This document shows positions 22,076 through 35,305 of a DNA stretch of 64,000 nucleotides, in pieces. The notes beneath the pieces were generated by a model. It worked only from the letters and a program-made list of their open reading frames with translations, ran no database searches and had not been told where the DNA came from. Origin of the DNA: Oryzias latipes (taxonomy: Eukaryota; Chordata; Actinopteri; Beloniformes; Adrianichthyidae); assembly GCF_002234675.1 (NCBI RefSeq), contig NC_019868.2:3450909-3514908 (forward strand). Direction: 5' to 3'. The number at the start of each line of letters is the position of its first letter. Within the stretch, counting starts at the first letter, position 1. The translations under genes were made by a program, and so were the position numbers.

Positions 22076-23272
22076 TTATATTTCTCCAATGAGATCCGCT
22101 AATCCTGTGATGTTTTTTCTCAAAATGGGAGTCTGCGTTCGTGTGTGCCACACTAAAACCTGCGTGGAAAAAGGAAGACGGCCACCGTCAGACTTAGTGA
22201 CAAAGTGAGGACGTTTCACACCATGAAAGACGCTCTCACCTTAGTGCAATTTGAAGCTTTTGGCTCTAAATCACTAAGAGACACCAGGTCTGTTAGTAAG
22301 CTGCTCTCTTGATATCCTGCCTTCACACCTGTTAGTTTGAATCTAGCCTGAGGTTTGGTCAGAATAAGCTTGAGGTTCACTGCAAACCCAGCCATGTCAA
22401 TGGCAAAAGGTCGATGGGGGTCAAAGATGACTCTCCAACCATATACCTTTCCTGAGGAGTTTACTTTAGGTGATTCATATGGTAATCCACCCACAAATGC
22501 TACGGGCCACACAGACACTTTTGTTGTAAAACGCATCTGTCAGAAATAGAGGTAAATACGTTAAAAGTCTGAATTTAGCTTAAACCAACAATCAGGAATT
22601 AATGAACAATAAGGGGAAAAGGAGTTTGGATTCTAATAAACCCACTCACCTCCTCAAAAAGTTGCAGACTGTAGGTGTTGTCATCATCTGCAAAGTAAAC
22701 AACCCCAGGGTGGCTGTCATTTACACTGAAGGTCTGTCGTAGCCATTGCAGAGCCAGGTTCCTCTGCAAAGTGCCCCGAGGTGGGATCCGTTTTTTTCCA
22801 CCAGTGACTTTAAATTTCAAAGGGGTCTCCACATGAAGGTGGGTGTAGTTGAGTCCTGTGCTCTGGAGGAGGTGGCTAACCAGAGTCGATGTATTTTTAG
22901 AGTCCTCCACCACAATCCAGTGCAGGTTGGGAACATGGAGGAAAGTATTGGCCAGACGTGTCAGCTCTGCCTTCTGCACCGGCCGACTGTAAGTGGGAGT
23001 AATGGCAAAGATAACGGGGAGGCCGCTGGACCAGGGAGGAGGCCGGGTGTAAATATATTTAGTCCGCACTACTTCTGCAATGACAATTAAAAATGATCAG
23101 GCATTCAAAAAACCAGAACATTTTGACTCATGTTACGACACAGAGCTTGTTTACCTTTGTAAAACACTGACTGAAGCGCAGCTCTGTTGTGAGGCCAAAG
23201 ATTGTAGAGCAATGAGCAACATAACATGACCAGTATGAGAATAACAGTGTTGCGTGCTATATATTTTTTCAT
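22076..23272 (-). CDS. b3gat1-like beta-1,3-glucuronyltransferase, copy B (intact)
   Basis: Glycosyltransferase family 43 enzyme of the B3GAT1 (GlcAT-P) type. It adds glucuronic acid to terminal N-acetyllactosamine in the Golgi, the step before sulfation to the HNK-1 epitope. Coding exons 23272-23155, 23074-22650, 22536-22240 and 22159-22076 have GT-AG sites and compatible phases (1, 0, 0), giving 307 residues. A short cytoplasmic tail and one membrane anchor (about residues 9-25, VILILVMLCCSLLYNL) suit a type II Golgi protein. Seen in the enzyme: YTRPPPW, TPTYSRPVQKAELTRL, IPPRGTLQRNLALQWLR, the manganese site DDD (about 169-171), DPHRPFAIDMAG and GYQESS with the likely catalytic Glu near 258. 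The C-terminus has VWHTRTQTP. The stem is shorter than in human B3GAT1 (334 residues, from memory). The frame is open upstream to an acceptor at 23320, so a longer N-terminus from another exon is possible. No inactivating change seen. Confidence 0.88.
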
Positions 23273-23320
23273 TGTCGGGTCTAAGGCACGTCTCCTCAAA
23301 GAAGGATGATACTTGATATT

Positions 23321-23609
23321 CTGCAAAAATCAATCAGGGACATGTTAAAAAAAAACATGAAGTCTTTACAAACAACGAGATTTTTTCAAACTTCAACATA
23401 TAAGAAATATAAAACAGACAACATTTTTTGTGAGGAAACATTAAACGTAATAAGCACTTCAATACTAAAGCTATGTTCACACCGCCCTAGTTAACCTGTG
23501 TTCAAGTGGCCACTTCCAATGAAAAGTCCGGTAAGGGACGCTGATTTATAGTGACATATGGGTGGCGTGCTTTTAGTTCACGGAAGTGCCAACCGTTTGA
23601 AAAGTGATC
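23321..23609. other. Copy B 5' flank, possible Harbinger-like sequence
   Basis: Homologous to 9556-9850. An acceptor-like TTTTTGCAG adjoins 23320, so a 5' untranslated exon is expected further right. GTTCACACCGCCCTAG near 23474 resembles an end of PIF/Harbinger-like elements. No other feature is supported. Confidence 0.35.
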
Positions 23610-23870
23610 ATGGAGGAGTAAGTAATCATCGCAATTGGTGCCCCGCTGGAATTCTATGACATAGAGTCTTTCTATATGGGAATAGAACTGTGAGGGACAA
23701 AGCCTGGAGCAAGATTCACCAGATTTGCTCCGCTCTGACATTTCTTCTGGTGGACACACGCCAGCATCAGATAGTGATCAGTGTGAAGACCATGGTTGTG
23801 AAAGTAGCATCAGATTCATGCAGGCTTACACCAGGCACAAAAACAGTCGATATAAACAACAAAACCGACA
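23610..23870 (+). pseudogene. MADF-like exon remnant, unit 2
   Basis: From an ATG at 23610 the sequence reads MEE, a stop, then VIIAIGAPLEFYDIESF, and in a second frame YGNRTVRDKAWSKIHQIC. This matches the start of a MADF domain by pattern (acidic start, hydrophobic run, Phe-Tyr-Asp, Ala-Trp-x-Lys-Ile). It lacks the SINE that splits the unit 1 copy and has its own stop, so both copies are dead. It probably came from a PIF/Harbinger-type transposon; a lost host gene is an alternative. Confidence 0.4.
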
Positions 23871-24817
23871 CTTTCATACAAAAAAGAGTTAAAAATAGAA
23901 GGGAATAAGGTTAACCTTATAACAAACCCCCACTTGGTTCAGCACATTGTCTAGTGGGTCTAGATGACCCAACTCCCAAAGTTAAAGTGCCTAGGACAGC
24001 ATAAGGGTTGATACACACCTCCTCACATAAACGCACAAAGGTTCATGCAGGAGTGAAGGACACATCCGACCAACAAGAGTACAACATACAAAAATAAAAC
24101 TCAAACAAACAAAAAAATTACAAACACACATGCACCCACAATCCTCTAAAATAGAAATAATAGAACATGGCAGAAAATCCCAGGTGGGATGCTTGTTTTC
24201 CCAGTTGAAGGGGCAGAGGAGATTCACCGAGGATTCTGTCACCCAGAGGGAAAACTAGCAGCATGGCTGGAGCCTTCCCTCCTGCAGCAGCATGCAGCAG
24301 GACCAAGCAGTGTGGGAAAACGCCTATACTGCTAAGCACAGCAAGTGACAAGCCCCACAGCTGAAAGGCAAGGGAAACGAGCGGAGGAAAAACCTCAGTG
24401 CTAAAGATCCAGGAGGGCTATGGGAAAAGCATGAAAGCAATGCTTATACTGCAGAAGAAAACAAACAGATTGTTTAACAAAGGGAGCAAACAGAAAGGGT
24501 TTGTTACACAACATTAACATTTTTCACATTTTGATTTTCTGAGGCACATCAGTTGCAACTTTTTCACTCAGTCAAATTTTTTTAGATGAACTTGTAATAT
24601 TTATCGAGCCGACTGCTCATAGAGTACAAAGCATCGTCCACCGAATGCAAACATGCAGCTAAATAAAGATCTGCTGTGGCAGTGGTGGAAAGACCAAGCA
24701 GTCTGACATGTCAGTGCACTGAAACATGTTCTTTGCTGCAGTAACTTCTGAAAAATGTCATCTTAGCTCTGTGGTCATTTAAATAGTAAAAAAACCTATT
24801 TGCAACATCTATTTTGT
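23871..24817. other. Unit 2 sequence largely missing from unit 1
   Basis: After about 23935 unit 2 departs from unit 1 and rejoins it near 27190. This part (about 0.9 kb) has no recognised gene or terminal repeats. It may be part of an insertion in unit 2, or sequence deleted from unit 1. Confidence 0.35.
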
Positions 24818-26475
24818 ACAACGTAGTATTGGGGCCACCACAAAAAAAAAAAAAAAATAAAATTACGAAATCTCGTAAATTTAGGAGATAAAAGCTCATA
24901 AATTTACGATTAAAGTGGAAGTGAGCATACAGAGCAGCAGGTGAACGCCGCGCAGCAGCAGAACAGACCGACTAAACTCAGTTGATCAGGTGAGCTGAAT
25001 GTTTATTGGTAATGTTCCAAATGTTTAAAGCTCATTTGTTTGATTCACAAGTTATTAAAGTTTTATTTATTGATGGTTGGTTTGCAGGATCTCTGCAGCC
25101 CAATCATGAAGACATCAGTGTCCCTGCAGCTGTCCACTTGAATCCTTTCTTCCTCCACCAAAGACAAGATCTCTACGTTTGTGTGACGCTTCCGTCCAGG
25201 AGGAGCACTTTTGCCTTTTTCAACGTTCTAATGATAATATAACAGACTATTGTCATTCTTCTTTATTGTTTTATGCTGAAACCGAGGTTCCATCGGCAGG
25301 AGTGGGCGTAGGTAACACTGTTTACTTCCGCATTGGTGTTCGGATGACAGGTTCATGACGTAATGTGACGGAAGAACTTCAGGGTTTGTGAATGAAAAGG
25401 AGAATAAAAGCTCTGGAATGCACTTCCCAAATATATATTTGACACAATGGGAGGCATTAAATTCTTGCTAAAATGTAATTATAAAATTGAAAAATTACCC
25501 ACAAAACTTTCAAACTTTTACAAACAAGCCCTGCTGGCCTGGAAACTCGTTTATAAGCATAATTTTTCTCCAACAACTTGTTTTATTTGGAATAACAGTA
25601 ATGTACAATACAAGATAATGATATTGTTTTAATCAGACAACTTTTCAATTCTCATGGACATCTCCTGACGTATGAAGAATTTCTTTTAAAATTCGGTATT
25701 CCTGTTTCACCCAGAGAATATGCCATAGTGTTAGATGCCATTCCAACCAGTCTACTTCAACTGTTTAAAGGGATTTATAACACAAGTCAATTAAGAACCC
25801 AGACAATTTTTTTGGACAATGTGGATATTTGTGTTAATTCAGTTTCCAATAAGCAAAGAAGAAATCTTTTACATACCACAACCTTACCTGCTGGGAGGTT
25901 TTATTGGGAGTCCAAATTTGTGGACATAAACTGGACATATGCTTGGACTATTAGTGATAAATACTGTTTAAATAACAAAATAAAAGAGGTGTCCTTCAAA
26001 ATATTGCATTGTATATATCCTACCAAAAAAACTTTGAGTAGATTTGTTGTGGATATGGACCTGTCTTGTTCATTCTGTGGAACTCAGGAGGAAACTATTT
26101 ATCATCTGTTTGTGGACTGCTGACATACAAATATGTTTTGGATTGAAGTGGGGAACTATATTGGAAATATAACTAAACAAACTGTCACATTTTTAGATAA
26201 AGACATTATTCTGGGTTACCTTAATATCAAAGTAGACAAAGACTGTATCTTCATTACATCATTACATCTTCATTATTATTGGCAAAATTTCTTATCCATA
26301 AAGCCAAATGGTCAAACTCCAAACCTAAATTCCAGCATTTTTTGAGTGAAATAAATCAGTATTGTACCATTGTTAAACATCTGCAAAACCAAAAAGCACT
26401 TCGAACTAATTTAATTTTTGAAAAATTGAAAATTTATTAAACCCCAAAGATTTTTGAAGTAATGATTCTTTTTGT

Positions 26476-26514
<39 letters not shown>

Positions 26515-27043
26515 ATATACTTATATACTTTTTGTTTTATTTCTTATATTTTCTGTAATATGTACACATTGCAATTTCCCCTGAGACATTCACATTGTTA
26601 TCGTATTGTGTTGTTTGTCAATAAAGTATGAAAAAAAAGGAGAATAAAAGCTGCAGCGATCCTCTACACCCAAATGTGTCTCTGAGCTCCTTATTTTACA
26701 TATGAAACTCCGCTTTACCGACACCGAACCCCGGAAAGCAGGCTCCACTGACAATAATCTGATTGTGAGTTGCCAAAAGGTTCAGAATCTCTTTGTTTTA
26801 AACCTATAATAATCCAGAAATAAAGCTTCACAAAAGGCTCCACATATTTCATCTTCAAGATAGGCTTCGACAGACAACTTCGGTGTTTTCTCCTTGTTAA
26901 TCTATGACTTTTTTCTCGCAAAATTACGAGATTTTAAGTCGTAAATTTAGGAGAGAAAAACTCGTAAATTTACGAGATTTTAAGTCGTAAATTCATTTAT
27001 TTATTTATTTATTTTTTGGGTGGGCCTAAAACTCCGTCGTAAT
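24818..27043. mobile_element. Non-autonomous DNA transposon with nested L1
   Basis: The left end (about 24818, TACAACGTAGTATTGGGG then CCACC and an A run) is an imperfect inverted copy of the right end (about 27043, whose complement is TACGACGGAGTTTTAGGCC then CACCC). Just inside both ends are repeats of the AAATTTACGAG type. Interior sequence at 24920-25412 and 26653-26900 is continuous once the L1 is removed. No transposase is recognised. The target duplication is not clear, so the superfamily is not assigned. Confidence 0.6.
25413..26634 (+). mobile_element. 5'-truncated L1 LINE with 18-base target duplication
   Basis: Flanked by AAAAGGAGAATAAAAGCT at 25395-25412 and again at 26635-26652. 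It ends with AATAAAGTATG and an A run. A frame at 25728-26123 encodes FYWESKFVDINWTYAW, KEVSFKILHCIYP and the knuckle CSFCGTQEETIYHLFVDC, typical of the fish L1 ORF2 C-terminus. Stops interrupt the frame and the 5' part is absent, so it was dead on arrival. A TA run lies at about 26481-26506, before the tail. Confidence 0.9.
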
Positions 27044-27837
27044 TTTGTTTAAAGGACATACGTAAATAATGTTTTCTCAAAGTAGATCAGTAAGTATTTA
27101 GCAAGAAGTATTTTTTGCAATGACCACCATAAAAAAAAATATGGGACTGAAGTTGTAAAAATATGAGATAAGTAAAAAAAATAACGATAAGAAAATCGTA
27201 AAACTAAGAGAAAAAAATTATGATTCTACAAAAAAAAGAAAAACAACCTAAAACGTTGTCATATAACAAGGAAAAAGCCATGCGATTTAAAAAAATAAAG
27301 TTGGTTGTGTTAGCCTCCATCCACATTTGCCAACTTAATCCATCAGTGCAGCCATATCTGCAGCTATACTGCAGATGGCATAAACGGCATGCCTGACAGA
27401 AATCCTGTCCTTGTGGGTGAAGTATCCTTATCACCAGTCTTATGGAAAACCAGCGATATCCGCGGCCGGCTTAAATCTGTGTGAATTTTTTTTTATGAAG
27501 TGGTGCAATTTCCTGAATGTTATTTTCAATATCCTTTTACTTATAATAAACTATGTCGACTCACTCATTGCTTAGTATTTCCTTAGTTGTAAAACCAAAG
27601 CTGAAGTAACCGCTTACAATGAATTTTAAATCTCTCATACTGAAATTCCATATTCGTCCTTTTTTCTTGTTGTTGCTATTTTTCTTTGTAAACAGCCTTT
27701 AGTCTCATACATTTGTGACTTCAACCTGTACATTTTCTACTTGTTACTCATTGAATTATAACTTCATTCTCCATAAGTGTTCACTGTTTTCTCATATTTT
27801 TACAACTTTATTCTCATAAATTTCAACATTTTAAAGT
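27044..27837. repeat. Unit 2 inverted-repeat style element remnant
   Basis: From about 27180 it is homologous to 10441-11110. GTTGTAAAAATATGAG near 27155 is complementary to CTCATATTTTTACAAC near 27793, so the segment has paired arms about 0.65 kb apart. A minus-strand open frame matching the one in unit 1 has no recognised domain. Confidence 0.4.
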
Positions 27838-27935
27838 CTTTCCAGGTATCTGTTGTAGCCACTCCTCCAGCTTGGGGGTTACTGCCCCGAGTGCTCCAAT
27901 TACCACCTGCACTTTCCATGCTTTCTCCATAAAAA
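27838..27935 (-). mobile_element. Fragment of the R4/Rex6-like LINE
   Basis: The complement of this segment matches 33610-33722 of the R4-like element, covering the codons for the [17 protein letters not shown] region and [14 protein letters not shown], with a small internal deletion. It lies directly beside a TA-rich microsatellite, as does the large copy. It is absent from unit 1. Confidence 0.8.
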
Positions 27936-27946
27936 AATGTATAATA

Positions 27947-28060
27947 TAATTATATATATATCTATATCTACATATATATATATATATATACATAGATATA
28001 TATAGATATATAGATATATCTATATATAGATATATAGATATATATATATATATCTGTGTG
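27947..28060. repeat. TA-rich microsatellite
   Basis: Imperfect TA/TATC/TAGA repeat. The homologous place in unit 1 (about 11310-11328) has only a short TA run next to a SINE. Confidence 0.85.
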
Positions 28061-29578
28061 TGTGTGCAAGGCCTATTTTTACCTCACACCATAATGAAAA
28101 AATTAAGTGACGCATGTGTTTTATTTACTTTTTTTTATGATAGCTACTATAACAATTGTTGTTAAGGCAAAGAAAAAATCTATCAAACACAAATTTCATT
28201 AAGTTTTTATCAAGAAATAATGTTTTTTATTTTTTTTCTTCATAATCATTTAAACTTCAGTGCTCTAAACAAAATAATTTCTGGTCTACTCATAGTTTTT
28301 AAGCCTTTATCTGAAAGCAGCTCAGGTTTTTGAACCATAATGATTATTAAGTCTGAATTAGAGAACAGATGAGAAAACAGATTTTATTCTGGGCTGAAAT
28401 GATTTAATACACTGATGTTCTGCAGTTTTAACAACCAACATCAAAATGACCAAAAAAAGGCAAAACTAAGTGAATTTAAACCAACTATCCTGTTCATGCA
28501 ATTGGATAAACAAATGGAAAAATGGCAAACCCTGAAATCAAAGATAAGACTTAACCAGAAGAAACACGGATATTACTTACTGAGGAAGTGATCACTTCAG
28601 AAGGAACAACGTCTGAAACGTTTTTCCAACACAAGAACAGAAAAATAACTAAAGATATTAAAAAAAAGGCGTAAAACAAAGACTGACAGGAGGAGGTCGG
28701 ACTTCTAGGACAGCGCATGCACACAGATAAGGCATAAAATGAAGAGAAGCATATCTACAGACCATAAAAAATAAAAGTCCATGTGAGATCATATTCAGGT
28801 CGATGAATATGGTTTTGGTTTTAGAAGGACTACAAAGTTCATAGTTCAGTGGACATCAACTGAAAGTCCTGAAAAACCATGAAGTTCTTCTAGTTTGTTT
28901 GGAACTGAAATGTGAACATCTCTTGCCTCTACCAGGCATGCAGCATGTTTACATTTTTTGCTTGTATTCTCTGTCACTTATGGATCACTTACCTTTTCCT
29001 TGACGTGCTGATGTTGTCCTGTCCAAAACTTGAGCTAACAGCAGAGCATAAGGCCTCTTGTATTATACAGGTTTTACTGTTACAATAGCGGGTTATCAAT
29101 CTTCTGACACACAATGTGTATAATTAAATAAACCCCTTTTGTAATTTAGGCAAAACTTTATTTACATTTATTGTATTTGCATCATTTTTTTTTTTGGACC
29201 GGACAGAAATGAGAAAAGGGAAGAAGAGAGGGATGTAATATGGGGGGAAGGGGGAGGGGGGTAAGGGCACAAAAGAAAGGAAAGTTAAGGAAATTGTAGG
29301 ATTATTACAGAAGTAATGGGATGGGGGGGGGGGGTAGACTCATAAAGCAACAAGTTGCTGGAAGTTTATTATTATTACTGTCAGTTGTAAATGTTACTCT
29401 AAAATTGGCGGGGCTTTTCCACACAATGAAATGTTACAAACATAACTGTTGGCTCCAAAAATCTTCACATATGAACATGTCAATATGTACACAATACAAC
29501 TACAGTTCACACACACAAACTTATGCATAAAAACCATCACACCATTTCATTCAGTCACACAAACTATTTATGCAAACT
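28061..29578. repeat. Unit 2 noncoding block homologous to 11624-12800
   Basis: Collinear with unit 1, with small insertions and deletions. It includes a G run at about 29323-29334. Part of 29262-29740 has no counterpart in unit 1. No coding region is supported. Confidence 0.5.
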
Positions 29579-29740
29579 GTTGTGTGTGTGTGTGTGTGTG
29601 TGTGTGTATTTAATTCAATTCAATTCAATTTTATTTGTATAGCCCAAAATCACAACAACAGTCGTCTCGATGGGCTTCGAAGTGAAACATGAACTCAAAA
29701 GGATCATGAATACAAAGAGTTCAATAGTAAAATACTAAAA
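29579..29740. repeat. GT microsatellite and AATTC-type retroposon tail
   Basis: A GT run (29579-29608) is followed by imperfect AATTC units and TTTTATTTGTATAGCCCAAA, a block common at fish retroposon ends. It is absent at the homologous place in unit 1, so it is a probable insertion. Confidence 0.6.
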
Positions 29741-31414
29741 TGACCAGCAGTATGTCCTAAGTCAGCTAGCTTGATGTATAATGGAATTTCCCGTAAGACG
29801 CCTAATGCTAACACTCGTTTAACTTAAACATACACTGCTGACTAAATGAGAACAACTTTATACTCACTGGCACGAATTTTCCAAACTCTTTCATGGAAAC
29901 CATTTGTGGTCTAAAGCACAGATTTGTGCCCAAATCTTCTGTAATAAAGTTTAATGCTAAATCATGAGCTTCACCTAGTGGCCAAACTGAAACGCTCCCA
30001 GGAGAGGCAGAACATAATGATCTGCTCATTTTTGTTGGAGCTTCTTCGTTTGAGAAATTATGTAACACTGTATTGTGTTACCAGTCTCATTGGTTTATTA
30101 TTTCACTAAGCATATTTACAGATGTGAACTGGGAATAATGTGAAAATCTTCAAAACATATATAGACAGGAGCGTATGCAGCTGCAGGGAGCGTCAGTTTG
30201 TTGTGTAGGGGCCGTTTCAAACACCCTGATATAACTGATAATGGAAAAGCATCGGTGCAAGATTTCTTTTTCTCTAAGCACTGAGCTGGCGCCCCCTTGG
30301 AACTGCTGCCCCAGGCAGTCGCCCGTACTACCCGTACTTAAAACCGCTACTGCCAAAGAGACTGTATTCTTTCCGAGATACTTGAACTTATGGCTGACAT
30401 TTCTTCCAAGCTGATATGATCAAACAGCAGAATCCTGTATTGAGTTATATTACTATTTGTCTGGTTTTTTGAGTTTAGTAAAAGAAGGTGACTATTTACA
30501 TGTAATTTTCTAAATACATGCAGCCAGTGCTGAACTTTTTTCTTAGCCGCACAGACCCAGAGGAAGGGTTAAGGTTGGAATTACGGTTACGGTTAGTCAA
30601 ACCACCAAATGGTTACTGAGTGCGGCTGTGTCTGCAGCTCACTGCTCCCCAAGGGGAAAGAATCAAATGTGCAGATCACGTTTCACACACCTTAGTGGGA
30701 GACAATTAATTGGACATTAACTTTAACTTTGAACTCATGCGGCCAACAATAACATTCAGCCTTGGGCGCATTATAGTACGTGCGAGTAATGTTGCAATGT
30801 GCATCTTGGCTCCACATACATTTTGGGCCTACAATATTTTTTTTAACAGGTTTTGTGCTATTAAATACCAATAAATAAGTTATTTATGCGATAAAGACCC
30901 TGCACATCCTCCACTATAGAGCTCTACAATAGCCAAAGGTCAATCAGTGTAACATTTAATTATCAGGCAGGAGATGCATTTTCACCTGATAAAAAAAAAC
31001 AAAGCAGTAATATATAGACTGGCTTGTATGAGGCTGAAGTTGGCATTGGATTTTTCTGCTTCAATTTTGATGGTTAAGGAAAATCTTAAGGGGAAAAGTG
31101 TAATTTTCACATTAAAATGTTCCAACAGGAAATCTAAAGTAAAAAGACATCCCAAAACTCTCTGTAGACATTTTATGATTGTCTGTTTTTTTTTAACCGT
31201 GGTTACAAAGCAGTTTCCTTGTCCTGGGATCCATAAAGTTTTGTCTTATCTTGTGTGTTCAAAGCTGCCATCCCCTTATTGTAATGATAACATCTGTTAA
31301 ACACAAGTGGCTCTTTCCTGTTTGATGGACAGGACAGATGAAAAACGTACTGTTGTTAAATATTCGAAAATAAAGTAATATAACGAACATAAAATGTATT
31401 TGTCTTTTTTATTG
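29741..31414. repeat. Unit 2 noncoding block homologous to 12825-14935
   Basis: Continues the collinear match, without the L1 fragment found in unit 1. No gene is supported. The match resumes beyond the LINE at about 32119. Confidence 0.55.
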
Positions 31415-32118
31415 AAGATAAGATAAGATAAGATAAGATAAAGATACTTTATTGATCCCAGCTTGGGAAATTGGGTTGTAACAGCGTCGGCGTTAGGCTC
31501 AAGATACAAACAATGGCTGAGAACAGAGAACAGAACAATCAATCAGAAGGAAACATCAGTGAAAAAAAACTGTATTGCATGACAGCTCTGGAGAAAAACA
31601 GACAGACCATAAATGAGTTTATCTATTGCAAATGCATGACAAGTTATAGAGTCCAATGGAGTGAGGAATGAAAGATCTCCTGTAGCTGTTGGTGTGACAG
31701 CGAAACTGCCTTAGCCTATTGGAGAAGGCGCTCCGCTGACCGTCAATAACAGGATGGAGAGGATGCTCAGGATTATCCATGATGAATAAGAGCTTATTTA
31801 AAGTCCTCCTCTCCATCACAGCTTCAAATGTGTCCATTTTACAACCGATTATGGAGCCAGCTCTTTTGATCAGTTTGTTCTGTTTATTAGTGTCCCTGGC
31901 AGATATGCCCCCCCCACCCCCCCCCCCCCCCCCCCCAGCAGACCACCCAGAAGAACAGAGTGCTGGCCACAACAGACTGGTAGCAAATCTCGAGCATCCT
32001 GCTGCACACGTTGAAGGATCTTAGTCTCATCAGGAAATAGAGTCTGCTGCTGGCCTTCTTATACGCAGCAGTGCTGTTGCTCTTCCAGCTCAGTCTGTTG
32101 TCGATGGTTACTCCCACT
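31415..32118 (-). mobile_element. 5'-truncated Rex1-like LINE fragment
   Basis: On the minus strand it encodes MGVTIDNRLSWKSN, SSRLYFLMRLRSFNVCSRML and YQSVVASTLFFWVVCWG, followed in another frame by NKLIKRAGSIIGCKMDTF and MDNPEHPLHPVIDGQRS, the C-terminal end of a fish LINE reverse transcriptase. It ends in a GATAA-type tail at 31416-31440. A C run on the plus strand (about 31915-31937) breaks the frame just after VVCWG. The homologous unit 1 site (about 14936) is empty. Confidence 0.75.
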
Positions 32119-34007
<1,889 letters not shown>

Positions 34008-34377
34008 CCCCCTCCAAAAAAACAGCACAACTTATTCTCCGAAAAATATAGGGACTGCATTGTGACATCTGCATAATAAAGACAGAGAAACTCAAAATCA
34101 GATGTCCCAGGGAGAGGAAACCTGCTCAGGTTTACAGAATACGTTAGGACAAGCAACCTGGGCTAAACATGACCTGCAGTCTCTTCTGATTCCTCCTCAG
34201 TTCAGGTTCAGTTTAGTCCGTTTCCACTCATCGCGCTTCTTGAGACAAACCTCAGATCTGAACACAAACATTTGCTCATTTGAAGGCTCCGGTCCAACAG
34301 AACTACTGTGCTTGACCGCTAGATGACGCTAAACGCATATAGTTCTGACGCAGTGAAGTTTTCCAGCAGTGTCGGCC
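34008..34377. repeat. End of tandem unit 2, just upstream of fat4
   Basis: Matches 15120-15585. Homology ends at GTGTCGGCC (34377); after this the fat4 flank continues here, while unit 1 passes into the palindromic MITE. This is the distal breakpoint of the duplication. Confidence 0.85.
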
Positions 34378-35288
34378 CTGGGGAAGCGGAGGTGCTGGGA
34401 GGGAGAAGGGAAGACGGGCGGTGTTTCAGCTTCAGCTTCAGTGCGAACACACTGATGAAAGCAACTTCACTTCAGCGATCACTGAAACCTGTGTTTGGAG
34501 CTCTACCTGCGCTGGAACAATTACAAACCAACAGATGCAGTGTTTTCTGCTCCTTCATCGAACGGGTTCAGACCCTCTGACAGTTAAACTCCAGTTCTAA
34601 CGCCAAATCTTTCGGGACGGGCTGTTCTTTATTTGCTCATTATTTGTCCCCAAATTGTAACTGTTAATTGTCTTCTTCTGTAACAAGACTGACGCTCTGA
34701 CCTGCATGATTATTCTGCGTGCGTGATGAAACGCTGCCACGCGCTTTAGGAGCGCTGAAGGAGAGAGTGTGAGTGTGTGTGTGTGTGGTGGGGGGGGGGG
34801 GGGAGCAGCGGCGCTGTCCAATAGGATGTGTGATGGGAGGGAGTTTGTAACTTCAGCATTGTCCCAACTTAGAGGGACTCCGGAGCAGAGACGGCTGACG
34901 CGCGGCACCGTTATTCGCGTGACGGTGCGTGAGAGCCGTGGATGCGCCCCGACTCTGGAGCAACTGTGAGGGAAGCATCAACTCTCTGCTTCTTTGTTCC
35001 TGGAGGTTCGTAGGGGGGGGCCACAGATGGACTGAAACGTAGCTTTTCTGACCTGCAGGAGTTTTATTCTTTCACTCTGAGGACTTTTACGCGCGTGCGT
35101 GGATTCTTCACAAAGGAGAAGAGACTTGTGAAAAGTTTGGTCATGCGAAAGAGCCGCTGCTGCGCCCCTCGTTAAGTTTTCGGGACTCCTGGAGTTCGGG
35201 GCTGCAGTAAGTGAGCCGCTAAGGTCCAGATAGTGGATGCATCATCAGCCTGCGCTGCGGCGGAGAAAGGCGGACCCGGTACTGGACC
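34378..35288 (+). promoter_or_regulatory. fat4 5' region and leader
   Basis: A CpG-richer stretch than its surroundings, with a GT then G run at about 34770-34803. The transcription start is not identifiable by eye; no strong TATA box precedes the leader. Upstream ATGs before the fat4 start include a 10-codon uORF (35143-35175) and an out-of-frame uORF overlapping the start (35237-35305). A shorter one begins near 34940. If transcription starts upstream of them they would reduce translation of fat4. Confidence 0.55.
35143..35175 (+). other. uORF in the fat4 leader
   Basis: ATG followed by nine codons and TAA (MRKSRCCAPR). It lies wholly upstream of the main start. Seen in sequence; its translation is untested. 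Confidence 0.45.
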
Positions 35289-35305
35289 ATGGCGCGTGCA
35301 GGTAG
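35237..35305 (+). other. uORF overlapping the fat4 start codon
   Basis: ATG at 35237 opens a 22-codon frame that ends at TAG 35303-35305, past the fat4 ATG at 35289 and out of frame with it. Its start context (GTGG before ATG) is weaker than the fat4 ACCATGG. Confidence 0.45.
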
